Positions 23,345 to 35,207 of a stretch of DNA of 64,000 bases are shown here, in pieces (positions within the stretch are counted from its first letter, which is position 1; each line of letters opens with the position of its first letter). The notes under the pieces are model-generated. The model searched no databases. It was not told where the DNA came from and was given only the letters and a program-made list of their open reading frames with translations. Both the position numbers and the translations under genes were made by a program. The stretch lies in contig OZ020592.1 of assembly GCA_963971535.1 (NCBI GenBank), positions 59,469,060-59,533,059 of the forward strand, read 5' to 3'. The DNA comes from Notolepis coatsorum. Lineage: Eukaryota; Chordata; Actinopteri; Aulopiformes; Paralepididae.

Positions 23345-23654
23345 TTAATGGTTGACTGGTTGACAAATATCTTAGTTTGGACAACGCTGACCTGGGCCCT
23401 GTTCCTCGTACGTAGCTAACTGAGTTAGCCGGATAATTTTCAGGATAACTTGACATAAGTCCGGCTTTTCGGTTCCACAAATCAAGTTTGGCTAAATCAC
23501 AATGGCAACAGATCGAAAATTTTGAAGCTGCTCCAGCGCAGATTTAATTAAGTTAGCTGGATAAGCTGGCCACTCCCTCAGAAAAAAAATGCCAGCTCCC
23601 TTCCTCAGAGATCCCATTATACCATTCTGAATAATGTTTTTGTGCTTAGTTTTT

Positions 23655-24490
23655 CTAGAGGGGTCGCGAGCAGCCGCGGGGGGGTCGCGAGATGATTTCC
23701 AGAATGTATTGATTTCATAGAATGTGTGAAATAGGCCTATAATTAAAAACAATTAAAATACATTAAACTGGTCAAATAAATGCTTTTGAAATGTAATAAT
23801 AGACCAAAAATGCTGATAATAAACCCTATTCAGCTTATGGATTTACTTTGTCCTAAATAATGCACGTCATTATTTGCTAGCACGCGACACACACTGTGGT
23901 TATTTTAATAACGGAGCATTGCAAATGTGAATCCCGCGGGATATTTTGAATGAAAACTTGGATCCGAGGTTATTGTGGAAGGCCTACCGGGCGTTTGGCT
24001 CTGATCCGTTTCATATTCTCCGCTGTGGATGATGCATTTGGTTAACCGGAGCGCACAGATTGTGTTTCATTCAAGCATTTAATTGACGTCGCGTGGATGT
24101 GAATTACGAGGAATCTGAATCTGTGGATTGTTGAATTGTATCACTGTCACACGTTATTGTGATATTGTAACTGGGATTAAAATGTCTGAGGAGATGCGCT
24201 GTTTGACGGACTTGATGACGTGGACGTGAGAAAAGTGAATGCCTTTGACGTTTTGATGAATGAACTTGAGAAAATGCATTTATCTGTTCAAGCACTGTTA
24301 TCTGATGATGAACAAGAGGGTGATTAACATGACTGGTGTCACTGGTATAAACCAAAGGTTAATCAATTCAATGCATGTATGGATGATGTCCGAAACAGAT
24401 TAAAACCTGATTAATAGTGAAACTGTATAGCATCCAACTCCCTCTCTGACACGTTATTTTGGGGGTCGCGCCTTGAAAACTTTGGGAACC
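23655..24490. mobile_element. Degraded hAT-type sequence
   Basis: The right side ends in a 'gggggtcgcgcc..gaaaactttgggaacca' block, the complement of the common hAT start 'ggttcccaaa...'. The left side has GGGGTCGCGAG twice. The outer terminus on the left is missing. Confidence 0.4.
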
Positions 24491-24572
24491 ATGTATTTAT
24501 ATAGTACATGATACCTAAGCACATACAGTACAGATATCCTCATAAGTATCTATTAATTCGTATCAATTAGAT

Positions 24573-24957
24573 CAGTGGTCACCAATGTTTTTAAGCCCAA
24601 GATCACTTTTTTTTTTGGTGAAGGCAAGATCTACCTATTGAAGCGTTGAGAGAAAAAGACAGCCAAGATTGTACTTAAAACTAAATGACTTTTATTTGCC
24701 TGTATTCTAATTACATGCAATGCTTTGGTCCAACATTAAAACGTCAAAGTAGAACTGTAATATGTACTTTCTCAGTCAGTGCTAAGTGCAGTCATCTTAT
24801 GCAGCATCACTTTTCACATCAAAACAAAAGTAGAACTGTAATGTGGACTCTCATATTATAATTAAAAAAAAAAAAAAAAATTCAGGGAAAGATCTACAGG
24901 GAAAGTCTTAAAGATCGACCAGTCGATCGCGATCGACGGGTTGGTGACTGACCACTG
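24573..24957. mobile_element. hAT MITE, 385 bp
   Basis: Starts CAGTGGTCACCAATG and ends in the near-complement GGTGACTGACCACTG. Identical 8-bp flanks AATTAGAT occur at 24565-24572 and 24958-24965. AGATC-rich subterminal blocks are on both sides. Non-coding. Confidence 0.9.
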
Positions 24958-25149
24958 AATTAGATACTCTTTGGGCTTGTTTTTATCTACTTATTCTGAA
25001 AGAGTTGAACTCATTCGATTATTCATTCCATTAAGCCTACTGCCAGCAGGCACATTTAAAGAAATATAATCTGATTGATTGGGGTAATGAGGGATTTAAA
25101 ATTAGCCTATAGATTATGCATTTATAACTTGTCGGCGAGGCTATTGAGC

Positions 25150-25190
25150 CGTACTGTATTGTACCCATTCTGCAATCTGTTAATAACGTT

Positions 25191-25228
<38 letters not shown>
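25150..25228 (+). mobile_element. LINE/SINE 3' tail ending in (TCAA)n
   Basis: It matches the 3' end of the copies at 47745-47888 and 47958-48093 ('cgtactgtattgtacccatt', 'ctgcaatctgttaata') and ends in nine TCAA units. Only the last 80 bases are present. Confidence 0.7.
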
Positions 25229-25423
25229 GCCATTAGAAAATCAGGATTTCTGCAATTGACACCTGCTGTCTTTTCTGTATCAAGTCTGGTTCGAATTAAC
25301 AAGACTGAATCAGCATTCGAGGAACAGGGAAAGCCTGGATTCAAACATCGGGTTAATTGAATCTGGATAATGGGACTTTTGATCGACTTAGTTGAACCAG
25401 GTACGGGGAATAGGGCCCAGGAC

Positions 25424-26619
25424 AAAACAAATACAATACAAATGTACAACAAAAAATACGAATAAAAAATAAAACAAAACACATAAATTTAAAAATGAAT
25501 ACAAATATACAAATTCACATTATAAAATCTAACATTCCAGTAAAAGAAAAAAAATACACAGATAACAGTTACATACTTGACAAGTTTGCAAGATATCTCT
25601 TAATATTTTTTTTTAAGTAATTTTATTATGTATTGTGGATGAGATGTTTTTCGGCAGAGCATTCCAGAGTACTATTGACCTATATAAGCCTTAAAGCCAG
25701 TATGGGTGAAGGTCCAACACAAAGACCATGACTGGCAGTTGAACCAACAACGATTGTGGTTGTGGGGCGAGTGCTCTCACCACTAGATAAGCCACCCACC
25801 CTGATACAAACACAGCTTTACTATGATGACGGTTCGTTTAACTTTTAACGTTATGGTTAAGATATAAAGGGTTAAGGCTATCAGAAAGGTGTCTTGGTAG
25901 TCTTGAGTCTTGCCTCCCAAGCAAGCATCCCAGGTTCATTCCCCAGTAGGGGAGCATTTTTTTTTAAATTTTTTTGTAATGTACATTTTCATAAATTCGT
26001 CAATATATTACTTAACATAACGTACAATATGTACCTTTTTCCTGTGGTTGATAAAAAAAATTAAAAATTAAAAACATATTGACAATCATTTACGATTTAT
26101 ACCTTTATACCTCTTATTTCATTAAAAAAATTATAAATAAAAAAGAAATATTTTAGAACTGTGGGTGTCAATGATATATTGTAAAAGTACTGCAGCTAAT
26201 CGTAGTTTTCACCACAGTCTACGGATATAGACCAGACCAGAGAGGTCTCTAGGACCATTTCAACAACTTCAACTTTCAACCTTTTGGATACCTAGCCCTA
26301 TTTTCCCACTCAAGTTGTCGAAGGTTAGAGTCCTCTATCTGCACAATCCATGCTGTGCTTCATACTTGATACCCAGCTCCTCCTTAGTTAGCCACAAAAC
26401 GAATGTAAAGTTAATGGGGCCATGGTGAAAAAAAATGTGGAGTAGGTGTCAGTATTTATTTCTAGGCTTGTACAGACTGATGACAAGTAGCCCCATTAGG
26501 CTACTTTAGTTTTGTGGATCTGAGGGTATAGTACGAAGAACTAACTGAAGAACTAGATAGAAAGTATTCTACCGGTCAACATCAATAGTAAGTGGGGTAA
26601 GTAGGTCTCCAAAAATTCT
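25424..26619. other. Gene-free AT-rich stretch
   Basis: Contains the possible SINE head at 25735-25803 and long AT-rich sequence (25430-25600, 25960-26150). No gene is supported. Confidence 0.5.
25735..25803 (-). mobile_element. tRNA-derived SINE head, weak
   Basis: On the minus strand an A-box-like TGGCTTATCTAGTGG is followed 49 bases later by a B-box-like GGTTCAACTGCC. The two are arranged as in tRNA-headed SINEs. The body and tail cannot be delimited and no target duplication was found. Confidence 0.35.
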
Positions 26620-26825
26620 GAATTTACGCTTAAACCCTTTCACTACCACACTACAGAAGGTTAACCCTTTGGTAGTGAAAGGGTTAACCTTCTGTAGTGT
26701 GGTAGTGAAAGGGTTAAGCCTTTGTCGTGTGGCAGTGAAAGGGCTAACATACTGTATTATCGCAGTGAAAGTTAACCCTTTGGTAGTGTGGTAGTGAAAG
26801 TGTTAACCTTCTGTAGTGCGGTAGA
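26620..26825. repeat. Palindromic minisatellite (GTTAACCCTTTGGTAGTG type), array 1
   Basis: Units built from GTTAACC, CCCTTTCACTACC and ACTACAGAAGG occur in both orientations. Positions 26633-26670 and 26678-26715 are perfect 38-bp inverted arms around the 7-base loop GGTAGTG. The same repeat recurs at 40506-40556, 45600-45690 and 61508-61602, always beside a large insertion. Confidence 0.85.
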
Positions 26826-28595
26826 ATCAAGAAATTCACCAACACTGCAAAAAAAGTCAGTACAAGGTACAATGTCAGCCTCCTCCAAGATCAGAACACC
26901 AGAGAGAAATTTTAAATCAGCCTCTCAAACCGGTTCCACCCCCTTAGCCAACTGGAAGAACATCTATCCATCGATGAACGTTGGCAGAACATGAAGAGGG
27001 CATGGACGGAGACATGCGAGGACACATGGGCGAGGAAGACAAGGCACCACAAGGAGTGGATGACAGGAGAAACACTACAGAAAATTCAGACTCGCATACA
27101 AGCCAAAGACACTCTCAACAATAGTCGCACAAGAGCTGCAAAAGTAAAAGCACAACAAGACTACACCACGGCAGACAAGCGGGTAAAAAGGAGCATCAAG
27201 AACGACAAAAAACAATTCATCAACAACCTGGCAACTCAAGCAGAAGAAGCAGCAGCTCAACACAACATGAAGGAACTCTACGACATCACAAGGAAACTGG
27301 CTAATAAACGCAAAACTCCGGACAGACCAATATTAGACAAAGAAGGAAAAACACTCACAAAGCAAGAGGCTCAGCTGAAGAGATGGGCAGAAAATTTCAG
27401 AGACATACTGAACAGACCCAAACCGACAGCGCTAGCCAACATCCATCCATCGGTACACTCCCTACCGGTCAATACCAACAAGCCCAATAAACTGAAAAAC
27501 AATAAAGCACCAGGACCTGACGGAATACCCCCAGAGGCCATAAAAGCAGACCCAGAAATGGCAACAACACTACTCCACAAACTCTTTGGACAAATCTGGT
27601 ATGAAGAAAAGGTGCCAAGCGACTGGGCAGAGGGATACCTGGTGAAGCTCCCCAAAAAAGGCAACCTGAAGGACTGTAACAACTACAGGGGCATCATGCT
27701 CACATCTGTGCCAGGGAAGATTTTGAGCAGGATCATCCTGGAAAGACTGTCCAAAGAAGTGGACAAAGAATTCCGAGAAGAACAAGCAGGTTTCCGACAG
27801 GACAGATCATGTACAGATCACATTGCCACCCTCCGCATTATCATAGAACAGACCCTGGAATGGAACACATCTCTCCACCTCACATTCATCGACTTCCACA
27901 AAGCATTCGACAGTCTAGACAGAGACACTATATGGAAACTCATGGCACATTATGGTATCCCAACGAAGTTCATAACCATCATCCAACAGCTGTACCTACA
28001 ATCATCCTGCAGAGTAATACACAACGGCCAGCTCACAGACAGCTTTACAGTAGAGACAGGAGTCAGACAGGGCTGCCTACTTTCCCCTTTCCTCTTTCTT
28101 CTGGCAGTCGACTGGATCATGAAACAAACCACAGCCAAACAAAATCTGGGCATTCAGTGGACAATGTGGTCTCAATTTAGGATTTGGACTTTGCCGACGA
28201 CATAGTCCTCCTCTCACACACACAAACACAAATGCAGACCAAACTCACAAAACTTGCCACAATTGCAGCTACCACAGGACTACACATCAATAAAGCAAAA
28301 ACAAAGGAGATGAAGATGAACCACAATTTAGAAGAGGCCGTACAACTGGACGGAGAAGCACTGGACGAGGTGGACAGCTTCACATACCTGGGAAGCATCG
28401 TGGGGAAGGACGGAGGCAGCGACAAAAACATCAAAGCAAGAATAGGGAAGGCAAGAACAGCATTTTTAATACTGAAGCAAACATGGAATTCAAACCACAT
28501 CTCCACAAAGACCAAACTCCGCATCTTCAACACCAATGTCAAATCAGTTCTATTATAGCCTACGGAGCAGAAACATGGAGAACCACAAAAGCAAC
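26826..28595 (+). pseudogene. RTE-clade LINE, upstream part (reverse transcriptase)
   Basis: The copy is 5'-truncated within the endonuclease-RT linker. A 404-codon frame (26991-28205) covers RT fingers and palm: KAPGPDGIPPE, DCNNYRGIML, FIDFHKAFDS (motif A) and GVRQGCLLSPFLF (motif B). A one-step frameshift near 28190 leads to FADDIVLLSH (catalytic motif) and an FTYLGSIV block in a second frame, ending YGAETWRTTKAT at 28595. The upstream 160 bases are coding-like but contain a stop. The frame resumes at 40114 after the LTR element. Dead because of truncation, frameshift and interruption. Confidence 0.85.
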
Positions 28596-29718
28596 TGTCG
28601 TATATTTATCTAAATAAAACCTGTAAATTAAACAATAGAAATTATGCACATATATGAAATAGCAAAGAACTAGGTTATTTTCTCTTAGAAAAATAGAGAC
28701 TCACAGCCATGCCAAATCACCTGTTAGGTTAACCATACATTTGAGTCAACAAGAAGGCTGTTAACTGGCCTCAGTCGAAATGGATCAAAATGACCCATAT
28801 AAGCATTACAGGAAGGATTAAAATCATCTAGCGGTTGATGGAAAAAGCCACAGGAGAACTCAGTCAAAAAGCTAACAGTGCACCCCTTCAGCCTTCACTT
28901 AGCAGTTATAGGAAAGGCCCAGAGTGCCATAAAGATAAAAAAACAGACCAAATGGCAAACAGATGAAACCTCTTTCCCCACACAACAAAGTGGGATGGAG
29001 GGCCCAATACTTAACTTTAAGTCAGGCCTGAAGGCCAGCACTAGAGTTCTGTTTACTGTAGCTAAGCAGTCCAAACAGGCCATTATTTCAATCGGTATGA
29101 GGGTCGCATTCAGGGACACTTGGGTAGATCATTCTAAGAGAAGACTAGTTCCTGTCCCCTCTTTAAGGTCACCTTGTAACGCTGTTTCGCAAGACCCAAA
29201 TGACTCACTTAGAGGGGAGACCTTCTAGCCAATAGAAAAGCAGGCTCTCTGGGGTGACGGCACTGGATGGGGCAAGGGTGGGGGGGATTCTCTCTTCTCT
29301 ATAAAACCTACAGGTTGAATGATGGAGAAAGAACCAGAGACGCAGAGAGACAGAGACACGGAGACACCGAGACGCAGAGAGACACGCAGAGAGAACGGAG
29401 AAGCAGAGATGGAGAATCCACCCCACCAGAGTTCGAGAACAGAGCCGAGAAAGAAACCTTCGAGACGAGCTGATTAAGAAATAGAAATAATTGATTGCTG
29501 TAAACCTGATTGATTAAGCTGTTGGATCTTCCAATAAAGCAACGGTCAGAACCGTTTTCACCCGCAGCGCTGTCTCTGCCTCCACGTGATTTCCAACGGA
29601 CCACATTTGAATGAACTGTTACTTTAACGGGAAATACAACGAGCAGAGTAAGCTATTCCACTATACATTAGAGAACGAGCATATAGCTATAACATAGAAT
29701 CATTGAGAAGATACATTA
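28596..29718 (+). repeat. 5' LTR
   Basis: Begins TGTCGTATAT and ends GATACATTA, so the termini are TG...TA rather than the usual TG...CA. TATAAAA at 29300-29306 is a plausible TATA box for U3. AATAAA at 29533-29538, about 230 bases downstream, is a plausible polyadenylation signal for R. The 3' LTR is the same length and appears identical base for base. Confidence 0.92.
29300..29306 (+). promoter_or_regulatory. Putative LTR TATA box
   Basis: TATAAAA in the last third of the 5' LTR, upstream of the AATAAA at 29533. The same motif is at 39695-39701 in the 3' LTR. Inferred from position only. Confidence 0.55.
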
Positions 29719-29721
29719 ATC

Positions 29722-29739
29722 TGGCGCCGTGACTGCCGG
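29722..29739 (+). other. Primer-binding-site-like sequence
   Basis: TGGCGCCGTGACTGCCGG begins three bases after the LTR end. The TGG-NGCC-GTGAC pattern resembles the complement of the 3' end of tRNA-His (TGGTGCCGTGACTCGG), with several differences after the first ten bases. The primer identity is therefore a guess. Confidence 0.6.
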
Positions 29740-29934
29740 TCTGTACATCCGAACGAAACCCAGGACAAGGACACAACAGAACTTCAAAAACTCTCAGAGC
29801 AGAGCAACGACGCCTGACTACACCATCCTCGAGCAACAACAACCAGCAGAGGTCAAACGGTGAGTTGGAGATGTGTCTGTATTGTCGGGGTTTGTTTGGG
29901 CAGATTTCGAACAGGGGTAGGGAATGGTTGCATT

Positions 29935-30246
29935 GGCGCGATCGGGTTAAACGATTGAGCGCACAGCCGTATCGGCACTAATGAAATTAAGGGGATTGGC
30001 GCGATCGGGTTAAACGATTGAGCGCACAGCCGTATCGGCACTAATGAAATTAAGGGGATTGGCGCGATCGGGTTAAACGATTGAGCGCACAGCCGTATCG
30101 GCACTAATGAAATTAAGGGGATTGGCGCGATCGGGTTAAACGATTGAGCGCACAGCCGTATCGGCACTAATGAAATGAAGGGGATTGGCGCGATCGAGTT
30201 AGACGATTGAGCGCACAGCCGTATCGGCACTAATGAAATGAAGGGG
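29935..30246 (+). repeat. 63-bp tandem repeat, five copies, in the LTR element leader
   Basis: Copies begin at 29935, 29998, 30061, 30124 and 30187 (each GGCGCGATCG). The first three and most of the fourth are identical. The fifth has a few changes. Each has the phrase ATTGAGCGCACAGCCGTATC. The repeat reads through on the minus strand as a repeated peptide, which I regard as incidental. Confidence 0.95.
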
Positions 30247-33200
30247 AGACAAATCGACGTGCTAAAGACAAATCGGCGTCGTACGAATCCGTTTAATTCT
30301 TACGGAACAAGAGATCTGGAGCGCGTAAAGTAGTCCTCTTAAACCTCGGAAAATTTAGCACTTGTGCACTGGGGGTTTATAAAGATCTGCGCTTATGTTC
30401 GAACTAAAGAACTGCACTTAGAAGCGATGAGGCATTATATAAGGACTTTGGTATGTAACAACGTATATATGTTGTTTCGATGAAATAGGATGGCACATGC
30501 ATGGTATCATAGCTATGATCAAACGTACGTCATCATAACGCTAAACGTTGCGGATTACTATATTGCTGCAGTATACGGAATAAAGCCGTTTTATACCCGG
30601 GAAGCTACTGCTATACAAAGCAGGGCTAATACATGCTAAGCTACGTTGCAAGCTAACAGGGAATGCTGGGGGTTATTAATGTTTAGTACGACTGTTGTGT
30701 TGAGATGACGGAACTTATAGCTTCATCCATGGTGGCTGAAAAAGGCTACCAAATGATGCTACATGATGTGCAAGGTTGACCAGTGCTAAGAATGATTATG
30801 TTGCTGAATGGAGGTATGAGTGTAACTGTGCGGATGAGAGAGAATGTGTGTGAATGAGTCTGCTAGAGGTTATGACTTATGAAGTGGATGCCAGTATTTT
30901 TTGTATCATTATGATAACTCTAGGGACGGAAACCGGGGACACCATAACACTGTCCCGCGAGAACGTCGTACATACCGTATGGACGCTGCGTTGCGATATC
31001 GAATGAATTGAGTGAATGGCGAGTGAGATGGAACCAAAAGGATGTGTCACGTTCTTTGAAATTTTTTAATCAGTGGTAATGAGGTCGTGGTTTAATGTGG
31101 AAAAGATCAAAGAAAGCAGGGTTCTTCTTCTGCTTCGGTGAATAAATGGCAGATCGCGGCCACCACTGATGACGTCACTAGGAGCATCTGCTTGGTGGGG
31201 GCCTAGAGGGGGTGCGTTAGATTTGAAATACGGGGCTGGATTGGGAGCGTTAGATTTAAAATACGGAGCCGGCCGGGGCCGGACGGGCGGGCGAACGAGA
31301 AAATGATACTGTAGGATTTATAAACGAATGCTTAATAGAGTTAAAATTATGTTATAAAATATGGCTGGGTTGTGCAAAACGTCGCGATGTGTTGTGCCGC
31401 TCAAATCAACAGGATGGTGGGCCGTATAGGAAACGCTATTGTAAGGGGCTAGGCTAGGCTAACTAGCCGTGCTAGGCTAATCGAGCGATAGCAACATTGA
31501 GCTAAGCTAATTGGGCTAACAGTATTACGCTAATGGTGTTAGCAGTGGACAGCTAACTATGCTAAAAATGCTAAGCTAACTATGCTAACATGCTAAAGCT
31601 ACCTGTGCTAACAATGTTGCATGCTGGGAGTCTCGGGGAATATCGCGTGATGCTGTAAACGTGACGTAAGCCTGTGGCGACGTCTCGCGGGAAGCCGTCC
31701 TTAATGGCGGACTACGATTCGGTACAGGGAATTCTGGGAATTGGGGTTCATGTTGTGTGAGCACGTCGGCTGACGTCATGGGAGGAGTGGCTGCGTGATG
31801 ACGCACTGTGGGGCAATGGGGTTGATGTGCGAATAGAGACAGCAGGGGGCGGTGTTGTCTTTGAAATGGATATACCTCTGCTGTTGCTTGGCCCTCTCTC
31901 CCTAGGTTGCCCCCCCTCCTTTCCTCCATCCCTCCCTCCCTCTCTCTCCCTCCCTAGCCCCCCCTCCCTCCCACTCTCTCTCTCCCTCCCTCCTTCTCCT
32001 CTCCTCTCCTCTCCTCTCTCTCTCTCCCTCCCTCACCTCCTTTTCTTCCTCCATCCCTCCCTCCCATTTCCACTCCCTCCCTCCTTTTTTCCCCTTTTAT
32101 GGCTAAAATGGTACAGTATATGAGAGGATACTAGAAGTTTCATCAGGGCCCCCCCTCCCCACTGTAGCCTTCCCTATAGGGTGTGCCCCCTCCTGCACTA
32201 TTATAATGGTGCCATCCTGCACTATTATAATGGGTGCCATCCTGCACTATTATAATGGGTGCCATCCTGCACTGTCGTAGTGGGTACCACATTCCATTCC
32301 ATCCTTCCATTTATTATATGGTGTGAGCTCCCTATGGTACAGCTCCTTCCCTGGAATACTTCCTTTCTTTCATAGTCTCTCCCTTCATGGCTTCTATGGT
32401 GTGTGCCCACCCCCGCCCCACTGTAGAGATGAGATATCGTCTCCCTCTATACCATAGTGTGTGCCCCCCCATGCAGATATAGTACTCTTTTCCCTCCCTC
32501 CCTCTCTCCCTCCCTCCCTCCCTCCCTCCCTCCCTCTCCTCTCTCTCCCTCCCTCCCTCCCTCTCCTCTCTTTCCCTCCCTCCCTCCCTCCGTCCCTCTC
32601 TCCCTCCCTCCCTGCCACCCTCTCTCCCTCCCTCCCTCTCTCCCGTTCCTGTGTGCGTATGAGTCATGTGTCCGTTCTAAATGTTTGCGAACAATGCACC
32701 TTTAGATGTAGTTGTGATGCGCTCTGCTCACGAGGGCACGTTTGTAACATGAGACGCACATGAGGTCTTGTTTCGCATTTAATTTAACCAGATGTGTGGA
32801 GGCTTATTTCCTGATACGGGTTCGAAGATAACTTCACAGTTATTGGCAATTTGTTTCCTTATATCGCTTCCTCCAGGGTTCCAACTTGTGTTGACAGACG
32901 GCAACCCTGCTCAAATACGGAGCGTCAGCGCTCTCGCTGGACTAGAAGGGTGCACTCAGTAGAGCACAGATGTCCGCCAGGACGGCAGCCACACATGATA
33001 GTGATAATAATGGATTGGATTTGTGATGCGCTTTTTGTTCGATGGGATCCCATGGTGCTACGCTACAGGTTTAAAACAGTTATAGGGAAGAAATAGAACA
33101 TGGTTAATTAGAAACATAGAATAAACGGAGGATTAAAAAAAAAAAAAAACGAGGGCGATAAGGTTAAGATAGGAGGCTGACAGTCGAAGGCCTTTTTGAA

Positions 33201-35207
33201 CAGGTGGGGTTTCGGCCTGCCTTCTCCCTCCCCCCGTCCCCCCTCCTCCCTTCGTCTCGCTGTCTCTCTTTTTCTTTCCCTCTCTCCCCCTCTCCCTCCC
33301 TCCCTCCCTCTCTCCCTGCATCCCTCCCTCCCCCATTCCCTTCTCTCTCCCTCCGTCCCTTGGGGTATAGTGGTGGCTTTTGGGAACTCCATGCAAATAC
33401 CATTAGTTGTATTAAGCTGTGGGTTAACTGGACCAGGCTATACGGTGAAGTCTGCTGGTTGATTCTGAAAATAGAAGGGAAATAAATAAATCTCCCTTTA
33501 TAGCATCCCCCCCTCCTTCCCTCTCTGTGCCCCCCCTCCCGTCATAGCTCCCCCCTCCCTTCATCTGTCTGTGCCCCCCTCCCTTCATCTGTCCTCCCTC
33601 TCTCCCTCCCTGTCTTCCTCCCGCTCTCCCTCCCTCCCTCCCTCCCGGTATCTCCCCTTCCCTCTGTCTATCCCTCTCTCCCGGATGGACTCTGTTGATT
33701 GATTGGTTGATTGAAAAACTTTATCAGAATGGGTGCAATACAGTACGGCTCAATACACACGATTGGTAAGGGGATGCAGACCAGGGAAAGACTTTCGTCT
33801 GGTTTACATCAGGGTCCCCCATTTTCGGTTCATCAGGACATACATGACATGCAGTTAGTTAGAGTATTCGAGTTAGGTTGCCCTTATGGTGGGTTTGGGA
33901 CAGATAGTGTTTACTTTACGGAAGGATAAGTTAATATTCATGGTCATTTGGGAACTCCTCTTCCGTATGTATGTCTCTCCCCCCCTCTGTCTCTCCTTGT
34001 ATTTCTCCCTGTGTCTCTCCTTCTCTCCCTCCCTTTATTTCTCCACGTGCGCCCCCCCTCGATGCCTTGCCTTCAGATGGATTGTGGGTACGTTACGGAC
34101 CGTTTCTAGTTGGGGTCCCTCCGACCCCCAGACTGGCCCTCTTGAGTGTGGTGTGTGTGTTTGGGCTGGGGGAAAGGAGTTGGAGCATTTGTTATAAGGG
34201 AGATGGGTTTTACATTAGGTTGGTTTTGGTTAGAGACGGTTGTGGCGTGTTTTTTGTTTTTCATTTTAGGGAAGGTGCCAGTCCCCTAGTTTCCCCCTTC
34301 GGTTGGGGTCCTTGGAGGCGGGTTGGCTTTGTGTCTTGTTGTGTGTTATTGGTTGGGTGGTTGTTTTAAACTATGTAGCTGTTATGTATGTGAAATAGGT
34401 GCCGGTACAGGTGATGGTTGGGCGAGTTGTGATATTCCTTGGAAGGGGGCTTGGGGTGTTTTCGTTCAGGTTCGAAACTGAGGGAAGATGCTTTGGGCTG
34501 TGGAATGACGGGTCCCTGTGGATTCAGGGATCATGGGAAATGTTGCGGTGGGTATAGTACTGGGGTTCATGAATTTAATAACGTGGACAACTGGGCTATG
34601 TAACGGTCAGGGGTTTAGTGACCTAAGTTGCTAAAGATGAATTTTTTCCCGTGATAGTGGTTGGAAGCAGTGACGCCACCAAAAGGTTTTTTTTGGTGGT
34701 GTGAGGGGGTATGTGTGGAAAAATAATGTAGAATGGTGTTGTATGAAGAATGTGATGAAGGCGTGAGATGTAAATGTGGTGAGAAATGTAGGAAGAAGTA
34801 TAGTTTTTGATTTTCATAGTAGAAAGCAAGTAGGGAAGTTAATATTACATTTATACATAGTTAATACGCGGAGCAGTCATTTAAAGTATAAATTATGACA
34901 ATTTCAACAAGGCAAAAAGAAATTGGAACAGATGGCTAACCAAGTTTACCATTTGTTAGAATTGATAGGTTGTGTGGAACTTAATGATTATGTTCCCCAG
35001 AGAACCAAAGGTGAAAGGAACACACAAAGGATTGGAACCTCCAGTTTCCGGTTGGACAAACGGACAAAAACAAGTAAAGCCGTATCGTTATATTCAAGTA
35101 GATCACACCGAATCTCTCTAGAAGAATTAGTATAGGAATGCCCGACATTTCCAATGCATAAATATTGAGGAAATGACAAGGGAAATGCCACTGTATTAAG
35201 TGTTATG
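30247..35207 (+). other. Non-coding leader of the LTR element
   Basis: No protein domain seen. It contains GCTAA-rich sequence (31445-31620) and several CCCT polypyrimidine tracts: 31905-32095, 32490-32645, 33220-33360 and 33500-33680. It also holds a minus-strand copy of the (TCAA)n-tail LINE/SINE end at 33690-33830. Ser/Pro/Leu-rich frames in the CCCT tracts are low-complexity artefacts. Confidence 0.6.
33690..33830 (-). mobile_element. LINE/SINE 3' end ending in (TCAA)n, nested in the leader
   Basis: On the minus strand it matches the copies at 47745-47888 and 47958-48093 (GGGGGACCCTGATG, CTTTCCCTGGTCTGCATCCC, then a TCAA-type tail). It shows the leader has itself captured other repeats. 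Confidence 0.7.

Larger units (their letters stand above)
23392..25420. mobile_element. Harbinger-like element with nested insertions
   Basis: The left end is CTGGGCCCTGTTCC and the right end GGAATAGGGCCCAG. A 3-bp direct repeat GAC lies on each side (23389-23391 and 25421-25423). The 3-bp duplication and GGGCCC-rich ends fit PIF/Harbinger. Inside are hAT-type remains (23655-24490), a complete hAT MITE (24573-24957) and a LINE tail (25150-25228). No transposase seen. Confidence 0.65.

Noticed and set aside
25888..25962. tRNA-Gly(CCC)-like fold (stem CTTGC/GCAAG around CTCCCAA)
   Set aside because: Anticodon arm is neat but the acceptor stem and T-arm do not pair; judged chance or a very decayed tRNA relic.
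28878..29604. Open frames of 70-116 codons inside the LTRs
   Set aside because: Occur identically in both LTRs, overlap U3/R signals and match no domain.
29853..30230. Minus-strand repeated peptide (PIRLCAQSFNPIAP type)
   Set aside because: By-product of the 63-bp repeat, whose length is a multiple of three; no start context or family.
31827..33485. Several 70-130 codon Pro/Ser/Leu and Gly/Glu/Arg frames
   Set aside because: They translate the CCCT polypyrimidine tracts inside the LTR element leader.
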